NCBI GenBank assembly: GCA_964504335.1
Contig: CAZDET010000045.1
Span: 1-42,759, forward strand
Direction of reading: 5' to 3'
DNA length: 42,759 bases
Source of the DNA: CAZDET01 sp964504335
Lineage (GTDB): Bacteria; Bacteroidota; Bacteroidia; Chitinophagales; Saprospiraceae
The position numbers were made by a program, and so were the translations under genes. Below the pieces are notes generated by a model that worked only from the letters and a program-made list of their open reading frames with translations, did not search any database and was not told the origin of the DNA. Below, piece by piece: positions 17,901 to 24,847 of this stretch. Position 1 is the stretch's first letter, and every line of letters starts with the position of its first letter.

Positions 17901-18104
17901 AATTTTATTGATGATTCCTTCCTCCACTTCCTCCGGCGAAGCCCCCGGATAGACAACCTGAATGCTGATGACCCGGCTCTCCTGTTCGGGGAAGAAGGTA
18001 GACTTCATGTTCAATCCCCCCACTACTCCCATAATGAGTAGGCTAAACATCAACAGGTTAGCGGCTACCGGGTACTTGATGAAGTACTTGATGAGGCTAG
18101 TCAT
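14949..18104 (-). CDS. RND-family efflux pump inner-membrane permease
   Basis: A 1051-residue AcrB/MdtB-type transporter in the inner membrane, driven by the proton gradient. Seen: N-terminal TM1 (YFIKYPVAANLLMFSLLIMGVVGGLNM) followed by the porter-domain signature VVYPGASPEEVEE; TM4 with the essential acidic pair in GILVDDGIVIGENI; and a second half repeating the layout (GVIALIGILVNDGLVFISTYNQI). Length is normal. It starts 20 bp after the adaptor gene stop and is followed by the nucleotidase, gtrA and the TolC-like channel on the same strand. Drug, bile-like detergent or metal export are all possible. With no metal-binding Met/His clusters recognised, drug or lipophile export is more likely. 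Confidence 0.94.
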   Translation of the reverse strand: MTSLIKYFIKYPVAANLLMFSLLIMGVVGGLNMKSTFFPEQESRVISIQVVYPGASPEEVEEGIINKIEDNLKGLTGIERYTSVSKENSGTVTVEVFREYDTDVILQDVKNAVDRINSFPVGMEPPVIYKREQLGFAISFALSGNLNLQALKRVGREVEDDLRAIDGISKVGLSGFPEEEIEIAFRERDLRAYNLTFQEASQAVSRTNLDVTGGTIKGDREELLVRARNKNYSADGIRDIVVKTTPDGSVIRLNQVADVRDRWADTPNRNFLNGEPSVTVTVQNTLEEDMLTITDEVKEYLEEFNASNSQVQATIIRDGSITLRQRIALLTKNGVTGFFIVVLLLAMFLNWRLAFWVAIAIPISFGGMFIVASLLDVTINVISLFGMILVIGILVDDGIVIGENIYAQFEKGQSAIPAAVNGTMQVLPAVFSAIVTTVIAFSSFLFIEGQLGDWFREMALVVIFSLIFSLVEGAFILPTHVAHSKALRRDGRPNTIQQWFDRGLNWVRNRVYGPVLSFSIRYNFLMIAWCIFTLIASFGALTGGIIGTTFFPNIERDDIEVTLQMPAGTREEITMDYLDRISDAAWAANEELSEEYFNDEKQAIEQVEVRIGPSTYEGTVSIALLEGEYREDLRLREAINRIRQKAGSMDAAETVSYGARSFFGKPISVSLVGENYAELDAATDKLKNEISQLAELTDVVDNNQPGLQELNVTLTDKARFLGLDLRDVVGQIRQGFFGAEAQRLQRGQDEVRVWVRYDESDRRSIEDLREMRIRTADGRTFPISEIADLELQRGVIAINHIDGKREVKVEADVANDDVSVSDITVNLKEELVPAVLADYPSVTALYEGQNREQEKSVGSIQVVGTIVLALMFLVIALTFRSIGQTIVLFAILPFGFIGVIWGHWFMGAALSLFSFLGVIALIGILVNDGLVFISTYNQIMREEGDTVTQAEALFRTGISRFRPIVLTTATTFAGLMPLIFEKSLQAQFLIPMAISVSFGLLAATVILLVLLPALLVLLNRTRVYAQYAWNGEKPLPKEVEPGYRERESVEV

Positions 18105-18124
18105 AGACGAGCTGATTTTCGGGG

Positions 18125-19315
18125 TTATTGATTCTGTAAGGCACCTAACTGAGCTGCCTGACCGCTGGTATCGACGGCTGCCGGCTTGGGTTTGGATTGC
18201 TGAATGCGCACCCGCATACCGTCGAAGGCATTGGGGATCGGTTCGCTGAGCAGGAGCTCCCCATCGTTAACCCCCTTGATGACGGCAAAGTCGCGGTCGA
18301 AGGTGATCACCTCCACCGGTACGTTGCGCAACAGCGTATCCTGCACAACGTAGACACCCCGCTGATTCACCAGCAGGTCGCGGTCGATCCGAATAGCGTT
18401 CTCCACCACCTTGGAGGCTACCTCCCCGCGGAGGTACATTCCTTCTCTCAAGTCTTTACCATCCACTCCGATAAAAACCTGAACTGTTTGCGAGTTCGGG
18501 TCTACGATATTGCTGATGCGCCTCACCTTTCCGGTCCATTCTTTACCGAGGTCCTCGCTTTGCAGTTGCACTTCGCTACCTACCTCGATATCACTGAGCA
18601 GGCTGACGGGCACGGTGGCCATCAATTCGTAATTGGCCGTGGCGGTAAGCGTACCCAACTTCTGGTTGGCCCGTACTACGGCACCGGGATTGGTCAGGAC
18701 TTCGGTTAGCACCCCGCTGAGAGGCGCGTACAGCCGGTATTTTGCCAGCCGCTCCTCCAGGCTTTTAATCGAGTAGTATTGGGTATAGAGGTTGCGCGAA
18801 GCCACAAAGAGCTTTTCGCGGTCGTTTTTCGGCTCCGGCAGGGGCACCAGATCTTCATTGACGTCGAAACCGGAAAGATAGGCCTGCCAGTGTGGGAAAC
18901 TCTCGGGATAATCGATCTTCAGATCGGGCATCATCTGGGCAATGGCATTGAGCAGGGTCGATTTCTGAGCCTGCACGTTGAGCGCTGCCTCGTCGTCGTC
19001 GAGGCTAATCATCAAGCTTCCTTTGGGGAAATATGTACCCACCTTAAACGGCCGACCGGTATTTTCGAGCGTGCCGGTAACTTCACTAAAAATTTCCACC
19101 TTGTCGTAGGCAGACAGCTGCCCCTGCACCTGCACCGTAGTCGGAATAGCGGAGTTAGTGACTTCAAACACTTGCACTTGCTTGGCACGGACCGGCTTCT
19201 GCGCCCGTTGGGGAGCCTCCTTCTGGCTGGCCAGAAACTGGAAGGTGTAGTAGGCAGCGATGAGAAGGAGAAAACCGCCGACGATCGCCAGCCGTCTTTT
19301 TGTAATATCACTCAT
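18125..19315 (-). CDS. RND efflux periplasmic adaptor (HlyD/AcrA-like)
   Basis: A 396-residue membrane-fusion protein linking the RND pump to the outer-membrane channel. An N-terminal anchor helix (RRLAIVGGFLLLIAAYYTFQFLA) is followed by the first half of a barrel/lipoyl hybrid (VQVQGQLSAYDKVEIFSEVTGTLE), a helical hairpin region (about 140-200), the second lipoyl half (LYAPLSGVLTEVLTNPGAVVRANQKLGTL) and the beta-barrel and membrane-proximal domains. The start overlaps the marR stop by 4 bp (19312-19315), so the regulator and the pump are co-translated. There is no lipobox cysteine, so anchoring is by the helix. Confidence 0.92.
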   Translation of the reverse strand: MSDITKRRLAIVGGFLLLIAAYYTFQFLASQKEAPQRAQKPVRAKQVQVFEVTNSAIPTTVQVQGQLSAYDKVEIFSEVTGTLENTGRPFKVGTYFPKGSLMISLDDDEAALNVQAQKSTLLNAIAQMMPDLKIDYPESFPHWQAYLSGFDVNEDLVPLPEPKNDREKLFVASRNLYTQYYSIKSLEERLAKYRLYAPLSGVLTEVLTNPGAVVRANQKLGTLTATANYELMATVPVSLLSDIEVGSEVQLQSEDLGKEWTGKVRRISNIVDPNSQTVQVFIGVDGKDLREGMYLRGEVASKVVENAIRIDRDLLVNQRGVYVVQDTLLRNVPVEVITFDRDFAVIKGVNDGELLLSEPIPNAFDGMRVRIQQSKPKPAAVDTSGQAAQLGALQNQ

Positions 19316-19812
19316 AATTTCACTTGATTCTTTGAGGGCGGCACGGGGCCATAGTTAGCGTGTAAGTTATGATAGATGCGTTCGAGTACTTCTCGGCAGG
19401 TAGCCAGGTCTTCCGGCGCAATGCCGTTGGTCGCTTCCTGTTCGGTAACAGCCGCGAGCGGCTTGAGTCGTTGGTGGAAGGCCGCTCCGGGGGGCGTTAG
19501 GAAAATGCGTTTGTTGCGCCGGTCGTCCGGATCTCCTTCCCGGCGGATCATCCCCTGCTTTTCCAGTGCCTGAATCGCTCGGGCAACTGTTCCCTTGTCC
19601 TTGATCGTAGCAATAGCCAGGTCCTGCTGCCGCTGGCCATCCTCAATCCACAAATCTGCCAACAGCCCGATTTGTGTAGCGTTCAATTCTATATGTTCTA
19701 ATTGGTGCATTTTCTGGCGAATACGCATGCCCAATAAACGGCCCACGCGATTGGTCAGAAAAACAAAGTATTTATTGAGGGGCGCACTAGCCTCCGTCAT
19801 ATTTGGTTGCAT
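19312..19812 (-). CDS. MarR-family transcriptional regulator
   Basis: Winged-helix DNA-binding protein of about 166 residues, probably a ligand-responsive repressor. Visible: dimerisation helices around LNKYFVFLTNRVGRLLGMRIRQKM; the helix-turn-helix (QQDLAIATIKDKGTVARAIQALEKQGMI); and the wing with the signature DPDDRRNKRIFLT. The frame opens at a GTG at 19839; ATGs at 19812 and 19800 are better starts, and none has a clear Shine-Dalgarno sequence. It heads the minus-strand efflux operon. A 19-bp palindrome 130 bp upstream is a plausible binding site, suggesting autoregulation. Confidence 0.9.
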   Translation of the reverse strand: MQPNMTEASAPLNKYFVFLTNRVGRLLGMRIRQKMHQLEHIELNATQIGLLADLWIEDGQRQQDLAIATIKDKGTVARAIQALEKQGMIRREGDPDDRRNKRIFLTPPGAAFHQRLKPLAAVTEQEATNGIAPEDLATCREVLERIYHNLHANYGPVPPSKNQVKL

Positions 19813-19942
19813 TTGCAACGGAAACGGCAGACGGAGCACTTAGTTCTCTTACCTGGCAGCTTTTTAGTGTCGTTACAATAATTTAATACTTGGACAAGCC
19901 CATCCCGGTTGGAGTCATTTCGATAATTGTCTAATTCCCTGA

Positions 19943-19961
19943 TAGTTATTCGCTATAACTA
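19943..19961. promoter_or_regulatory. Candidate MarR operator
   Basis: TAGTTAT-TCGCT-ATAACTA is a perfect 7-bp inverted repeat around a 5-bp spacer, the size and shape of typical MarR-family sites. It lies between marR (minus) and the divergent secreted-protein gene (plus), so one site could control both. Confidence 0.5.
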
Positions 19962-20008
19962 GCTGACTTACAAACACAATCATTCCGTTTTTTTTATAAA
20001 ATAAATCG

Positions 20009-20016
20009 TATCTTTA
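20009..20016 (+). promoter_or_regulatory. Candidate -7 element for the orphan secreted-protein gene
   Basis: TATCTTTA matches TAnnTTTG at 7 of 8 positions, 43 bp before the ATG at 20060. The region upstream is a T/A-rich tract; no clear -33 TTTG is seen. Confidence 0.35.
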
Positions 20017-20059
20017 TCGGGTCATTCCGTGGTTAGCAGATTGGTTAATACCCCCAAAC

Positions 20060-20749
20060 ATGTACGCTCGTCAGGCCACGGACTTCTTCAATGGAAGCTG
20101 GACATTTCTGCTACTCCTTTCTGTTCTAACGGTTGGTCCGTTAAGGCTCTCAGCGATGCCATCCCCTTGGTATCTGGTTCCTTCGTTGCCCATGATCTCG
20201 GATTGGTCGGGGGTGGTGATCCAGCCTCACTTTGATACCTTTGGTAAGCTCCAAGGGGGATCGAATGTATCCTTTACGTTACCTGTTTTGGAACTCCCGT
20301 TAGGGTATTCGGCCCACTGGTCCGTTAGTGGAAATGCCACAATCGTCTCCGCTCCAGTTGGTACTTCGGTTCGATTGGTGCTCGGTCTGCAGTGTGGCCC
20401 CTTCGAGTTACGGGCCGCTGTACTTCGGCCAGGATTCCGAGAGCCGCTTCTGGTTCGGCATTTTCGAGGAGAGGTAAGCACTTCTGCTCCCATTCAGCTA
20501 GCAATTCAGCCGGATGTCGTGTCATTAGGTGCCGTGCGAAGCACCCCACCGCCCCGCTGGTCGGATGTTTCGATTGATCATCCCGAGCGAGTGGTATATC
20601 GTCAGGTGTTTTCGCGATTGGAAGCGTTGAGTAAAACAGCCTATCGCATTACGTACACTTACAGAGTCGTTGATAATTGCGGAGGAATCTCCAGTCGGGA
20701 TCAGATACTGCTGTTTGAACTTTCCCGGAAGGAAGAAGCATTAAAATAG
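20060..20749 (+). CDS. Orphan secreted protein, possibly PKD-like
   Basis: A 229-residue protein I do not recognise. Residues about 14-33 (SWTFLLLLSVLTVGPLRLSA) form a signal peptide. The segment YSAHWSVSGNATIVSAPVGTSVRLVLGLQCGPFELRAAV resembles a PKD/Ig-like strand pattern, and near the end TYRVVDNCGGISSRDQILLF has the shape of a beta-strand pair around a Cys, reminiscent of the Cys-rich surface gene at 9-11.5 kb. There is no T9SS tail and no lipobox. It is divergent from the marR-efflux operon and may share regulation with it through the intervening palindrome. Function unknown. Confidence 0.55.
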   Translation: MYARQATDFFNGSWTFLLLLSVLTVGPLRLSAMPSPWYLVPSLPMISDWSGVVIQPHFDTFGKLQGGSNVSFTLPVLELPLGYSAHWSVSGNATIVSAPVGTSVRLVLGLQCGPFELRAAVLRPGFREPLLVRHFRGEVSTSAPIQLAIQPDVVSLGAVRSTPPPRWSDVSIDHPERVVYRQVFSRLEALSKTAYRITYTYRVVDNCGGISSRDQILLFELSRKEEALK

Positions 20750-20779
20750 CTCCTCGCTTCGCAGATCGGAAATGCCCAC

Positions 20780-21214
20780 CTATTGCGCCTCGGCGAAACG
20801 CTTAAAGTCTTCCAGGTACTTCATCGACTGCTTTTTGAAAGCGCCCGGCATCAAAAAGCCAAACAGCCGCATCATTCCCCGAAAGTGGAATTCCTGCTCA
20901 TTAATGTATCGGGTATGGCCCTTCGGCGTGGCCGAAAACCGATTGACGACAATGTTGTGGACGTTCTTCGCGTCGTAAGTGACTTTCATCATCCGAGGCA
21001 GATTGCGCTCCAACACGGTTTCGATCATTTCAATGCGCCGCTTGCCCATCTGAAACACCAGGCGGCAGGTCGATCCCGGCTCGCCCGGCGTGCCGCTAAG
21101 GTGCTCAATACTTTGCAAGCCCTCCATCCATTTGTCCAGGTTGTCCGGATTGTCGAACAACGAAACGACTTCCTCTACCGGCTTTTCAATGATGATCTCC
21201 GAGGTGTACTTCAT
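20780..21214 (-). CDS. SRPBCC-family protein (START/Bet v1-like fold)
   Basis: Small cytoplasmic protein of about 144 residues. The ATG at 21214 begins the domain directly: MKYTSEIIIEKPVEEVVSLFDNPDNLDKWMEGLQSIEHL, the opening helix-grip pattern of polyketide-cyclase/SRPBCC proteins. The frame runs upstream to 21268, but the added residues form an unrelated hydrophobic stretch. The family binds hydrophobic ligands and has no fixed catalytic motif, so no reaction can be assigned. It lies 142 bp downstream of bamA on the same strand and may be read through from it. Confidence 0.82.
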   Translation of the reverse strand: MKYTSEIIIEKPVEEVVSLFDNPDNLDKWMEGLQSIEHLSGTPGEPGSTCRLVFQMGKRRIEMIETVLERNLPRMMKVTYDAKNVHNIVVNRFSATPKGHTRYINEQEFHFRGMMRLFGFLMPGAFKKQSMKYLEDFKRFAEAQ

Positions 21215-21355
21215 ATCCGATGGGTTGGTAATCACCCATAAGATACAACTTAAAACAAAAAAGAGCAACAGTTTAAAACAATACGTTTCGCCTATTGACT
21301 CTCCAATCCACCGTATGAAAGAACATCATGGTCCTAGAATCACAGCATCAAAACA

Positions 21356-23869
21356 CTATTCCGGCTCAAACCCAAGCACGATGTTGAAGGTCGACAAGTT
21401 TTCCAGGCTGCGTTCGCCGGGCTTGTCGAAGCCGATACCGTAGTCGAAACCGAGGGTACCGAACATCGGGAGGAAGATCCGGACGCCGCCCCCTACGGCG
21501 CGTTTGAAATCGAAGGGATTGAAATCGCGCAGGTCGCGCCAGGCGTTACCTCCCTGGGCAAAGGCCAGTACGTAGATTGTCGAGCTTGGATTCAACGAGA
21601 GCGGATACCGGAGTTCGAGGGTAAATTTGTCGAAGGCCGGCGTGGCACTCTGCTGGCCGTTAGCCCCGAAGTTGTTGGGCAGATCTTCTACCTGATAACC
21701 GCGCAGCGAGATGATATCGACACCCTGGAAACCGAATTGCTGGTTGTTGATTCCATCGCCACCGAGCTGGAAGCGTTCGAATGGAGAGGTGCCGATTCGG
21801 CTGTCGTAAAACCCGAGGAGACCGATTTTGGCAGCGGCCTTCAGCACCAATTTGCCCGCCAGGGCGGTGTACCATTCGGCATCAAAGCGCCACTTGTGGT
21901 ATTCGAGAAACCGAAAGCGCTCCTCCGCCGGCAGCTCGCTGTAGTTCTTGTCGCTGAAGACCGAGTAGGGCGGCGTCAATTGAGCCGTCAGCGAGATATT
22001 GCTACCGGAGGTTGGGAATAGCTGATCGTTGGTTGTGGAGCGGGCCAGCGTCAGTGCTAGGCTGAAGTTGTTGTAGAAGCCGTCGGTGACCTCCTCCCCG
22101 TCGTCGGTTACGAAGAGTTGGGTCCAGTTGTCGAGTTCGAGGGTTTGCAGGTTGATCCCTGCCCGGAAGACGAAGTTGTCGTCGGGCCAGCGCAAACGGG
22201 TACCCAGGCTTACCGAGCCTTGAATGATGTTGAGGCTGCGCGGCAGCTCGCTGGTGCCGAGGTTGAAGCGATTGTAAAAGCCGGCAACGGTAAAGGAGGT
22301 CGGCTTCTTGCCCCCGAGCCAGGGCTCGGTAAAGGAAGCGTTGTACGATTGGAAGAAGCGCCCGTTGGTCTGCGCCCGCAGGCTTAGGCGCTGGCCGTCG
22401 CCCTGTGGCAGTGGGTGCCAGGCCTCCTTGTTAAATAGGTTGCGGAGGCTAAAGTTATTAAAGGTGACGCCAAGGGTACCGATAACGCCCCGTTGCCCCC
22501 CCCAACCGGCACTCAATTCAAGCTGATCGGAAGGTTTCTCTTCCACCTGATATTCGATATCGACGGTGCCGCGATCGGGATTGACGGGGGTGTTGATACC
22601 CAGCGTCTCGGGATTGAAGTAACCGAGGTTAATCACTTGCCGCTGTGAGCGGATAATGTCTTTCCGACTGAATTTCTCCCCCGGGTTCGTTCGCAATTCC
22701 CGGCGAACGACGTGCTCGTGCGTGCGGTCGTTGCCGGCAATGACGACCTTGTCAACGGTTGCTTGCGGCCCTTCAAAAATGCGTATTTCCAAATCGATGG
22801 AGTCTCCCTCGATAGCCGTCTCAATGGGCGTGGCATTGAAAAACAGATAGCCGTTGTCCATGTAAAGCGAGCTGACATCCACGCCGTCCTGGCTGAAGCT
22901 CAACCGTGTTTCCAACAACTCCTGATTGTACACATCGCCTCGCTCGATGCTGAGGATCTGGGCGAGCGCCTCCTCATCGTAAATGTAGTTTCCTTTCCAC
23001 TTAATATCGCGGAAGTAGTACTGATCGCCCTCCTCCAGGAAGAGGTACACCATCAGGTCGCCGTCTTCGTCGCGCGCTATGCTGTCGCGCAAAACGCGGG
23101 CATCGCGGTACCCCAATTTATTGTAGTAGGCCACCAGTACGTCCTTATCCGTCGCGAATTCCTCGCGAATAAATTTGGAGCTGGCAAAAAGCTTCCGCTT
23201 TTCCTTGGTTCCCTTTAGCTGCTTCTCCAGCTTTTTATCTTTAACGGCTTCGTTCCCAACGATTTCGACCTCCTTGATCTTCACGCGTTCACCGCGATCG
23301 ACGTCAAATACTAACCGTACGGAATTCGTGCGGTTGGTATCCGCTGTTTCCCGTACCACTACCTCCGCGTCGAGGTAGCCCTTATCCACGAAGTACGTCA
23401 CAATCGCCTCGGCCGCGTTTGTCTTCCCGTTTTCCGTCACGATGCCTCCGCGCAACAGGTAGCGATCCACCTGCTCGTTGAGGTCATCGTGGAAAGACTT
23501 TTTGACATTGCGGTAGGAATAGCGAGAAAGCCGGGGTTGTTCCTGCACTAAAATTTCGAGGAAAATGACGTCCCCAATCACCTTTTCCTTGACGATTTGC
23601 ACGTCGGTGAACAACCGCAATCGCCACAGATTGCGGAGTGCCCGCGGGATGTCGTATCCGGGGATGCGAATCTTGTCGCCCACCTTGAGGCCAGTCACCC
23701 CAATCACAGCATTTTCATCGCTGAAGTAGGTGCCGGTTACCTTCACGCCACCAATCTCGTATTCTTGTCCATTGCTGTAGTCCATGATGTCCAGGCGGGT
23801 GGAGTCGGTCTGTGCCCAAAGGAAAGAGGAAAAACAGCAGCAGGTCACTAGTAAAAAAAGTAGTCTCAT
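21356..23869 (-). CDS. bamA: Outer membrane protein assembly factor BamA
   Basis: Essential Omp85-family insertase for outer-membrane beta-barrels, about 837 residues. The ATG at 23869 starts the signal peptide MRLLFLLVTCCCFSSFLWAQ. Five POTRA domains span roughly residues 35-420 (for example VDRGERVKIKEVEIVGNEAVKDKKLEKQLKGTKEKR). The 16-stranded barrel follows, with GGVRIFLPMFGTLGFDYGIGFD near the end. The final strand reads FNIVLGF followed by Pro-Glu, so the usual terminal aromatic is two residues in from the end. It follows uppS by 75 bp on the same strand, a common Bacteroidota order, but no skp/ompH gene follows. Confidence 0.93.
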   Translation of the reverse strand: MRLLFLLVTCCCFSSFLWAQTDSTRLDIMDYSNGQEYEIGGVKVTGTYFSDENAVIGVTGLKVGDKIRIPGYDIPRALRNLWRLRLFTDVQIVKEKVIGDVIFLEILVQEQPRLSRYSYRNVKKSFHDDLNEQVDRYLLRGGIVTENGKTNAAEAIVTYFVDKGYLDAEVVVRETADTNRTNSVRLVFDVDRGERVKIKEVEIVGNEAVKDKKLEKQLKGTKEKRKLFASSKFIREEFATDKDVLVAYYNKLGYRDARVLRDSIARDEDGDLMVYLFLEEGDQYYFRDIKWKGNYIYDEEALAQILSIERGDVYNQELLETRLSFSQDGVDVSSLYMDNGYLFFNATPIETAIEGDSIDLEIRIFEGPQATVDKVVIAGNDRTHEHVVRRELRTNPGEKFSRKDIIRSQRQVINLGYFNPETLGINTPVNPDRGTVDIEYQVEEKPSDQLELSAGWGGQRGVIGTLGVTFNNFSLRNLFNKEAWHPLPQGDGQRLSLRAQTNGRFFQSYNASFTEPWLGGKKPTSFTVAGFYNRFNLGTSELPRSLNIIQGSVSLGTRLRWPDDNFVFRAGINLQTLELDNWTQLFVTDDGEEVTDGFYNNFSLALTLARSTTNDQLFPTSGSNISLTAQLTPPYSVFSDKNYSELPAEERFRFLEYHKWRFDAEWYTALAGKLVLKAAAKIGLLGFYDSRIGTSPFERFQLGGDGINNQQFGFQGVDIISLRGYQVEDLPNNFGANGQQSATPAFDKFTLELRYPLSLNPSSTIYVLAFAQGGNAWRDLRDFNPFDFKRAVGGGVRIFLPMFGTLGFDYGIGFDKPGERSLENLSTFNIVLGFEPE

Positions 23870-23944
23870 CGGTTTGAATGCATTTTCCGTCGGCGGGATC
23901 TCGGCATCCCGCATAAAGAGTCTGAATAGAAGAGCTGGGTTGGT

Positions 23945-24688
23945 TTAAGAAATTAACTGTTCGCTAATTTTCCCGAAGCGGCGTTCCCGGCGCTGATAGT
24001 CGAGAATGGCTTCGTAAAAATGGTTCTTGCGAAACTCGGGCCAGAATACGGGGCTGAAGAAAAGTTCGGTATAGGCCGTTTGCCACAACAGGAAGTTACT
24101 TAGGCGGTGCTCTCCGCTAGTCCGGATCAGTAGCTCCGGATCGGGGATGCCCGCGGTGCTGAGGTGGTTTTCGAGGCGAGCGGCATCGATGTCTTTAGGA
24201 TCGAGCAGACCGGCCCGCACTTGCTCGGCCAATTGCCGGACCGACTGTAAAATATCCCATTTACCACTGTAGTTGAGTGCCAGCAGCAGCGTCATGTGCT
24301 CGTTGGTCGCTGTTTGCCCGATGCCCTCCACGAGCGCCTGGTAGGTGGATTCCGGCAGGTTGCTCAATTCGCCAATGGCTTTTAGCTTGATATTGTTTTC
24401 GTTCAGGGTATTGAGCTCGGCGTAGATGGTATCGATCAGCAGTCGCATGAGCGCCCCTACCTCCAGCTTCGGGCGGTTCCAGTTTTCGGTAGAAAACGCG
24501 TAGAGGGTCAAATATTGAATGCCGATTTCCGCAGCCGCTTCGGTGAGCTCCCGAACCGCCGTCACCCCATTTTGGTGGCCGTACACCCGTGGCTTTCCGA
24601 GTCGTTTGGCCCAGCGGCCGTTGCCATCCATGATCACGGCGACGTGTTGGGGAAGGCGCTCCTTATCGATCTTGTCCTTAATCTCCAT
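23945..24688 (-). CDS. uppS: Isoprenyl transferase (undecaprenyl diphosphate synthase)
   Basis: Cytoplasmic cis-prenyltransferase of 247 residues that builds undecaprenyl diphosphate, the lipid carrier for peptidoglycan and surface glycans. The P-loop VIMDGNGRWAKRLGKPRVYGHQNG holds the catalytic Asp21. LTLYAFSTENWNRP and the C-terminal RTSGEHRLSNFLLWQTAYTELFF carry the conserved IPP-binding blocks. Its length is typical. It precedes bamA in an apparent envelope-biogenesis operon with its own promoter upstream. Confidence 0.94.
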   Translation of the reverse strand: MEIKDKIDKERLPQHVAVIMDGNGRWAKRLGKPRVYGHQNGVTAVRELTEAAAEIGIQYLTLYAFSTENWNRPKLEVGALMRLLIDTIYAELNTLNENNIKLKAIGELSNLPESTYQALVEGIGQTATNEHMTLLLALNYSGKWDILQSVRQLAEQVRAGLLDPKDIDAARLENHLSTAGIPDPELLIRTSGEHRLSNFLLWQTAYTELFFSPVFWPEFRKNHFYEAILDYQRRERRFGKISEQLIS

Positions 24689-24713
24689 GCGCTTACCTAC
24701 TGAAAATAAAGAA

Positions 24714-24733
24714 GCTCCTGGCTCCTGGTCCTA
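24714..24733. repeat. Heptamer repeat in the uppS leader
   Basis: GCTCCTG occurs twice in tandem (24714-24720, 24721-24727) followed by a partial GTCCTA. It sits between the probable uppS promoter and the uppS start, so it would be in the 5' leader of the mRNA. Confidence 0.5.
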
Positions 24734-24742
24734 ATTGGTCTA

Positions 24743-24750
24743 CAAAATTA
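24743..24750 (-). promoter_or_regulatory. -7 promoter element for uppS-bamA
   Basis: On the minus strand TAATTTTG is an exact match to TAnnTTTG, 54 bp upstream of the uppS ATG. The -33 region lacks a clear TTTG, so strength is uncertain. Confidence 0.45.
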
Positions 24751-24810
24751 CGAAAATCATGGAAAGGAATGGATTCGTATATATGTTACATCTTTTCCGC
24801 TTTGTTTCAT

Positions 24811-24818
24811 TACTTTAG
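24811..24818 (+). promoter_or_regulatory. Candidate -7 element for the M3 peptidase gene
   Basis: TACTTTAG fits TAnnTTTG at 7 of 8 positions and lies 29 bp before the ATG at 24848. Confidence 0.3.
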
Positions 24819-24847
24819 CGATCGCCTTCTTTACAATCATTTCACAT

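Noticed and set aside
18956..19315. Alternative later start for the efflux adaptor
   Set aside because: The start at 19315 gives a proper membrane anchor and a 4-bp overlap with marR; later starts would delete the anchor.
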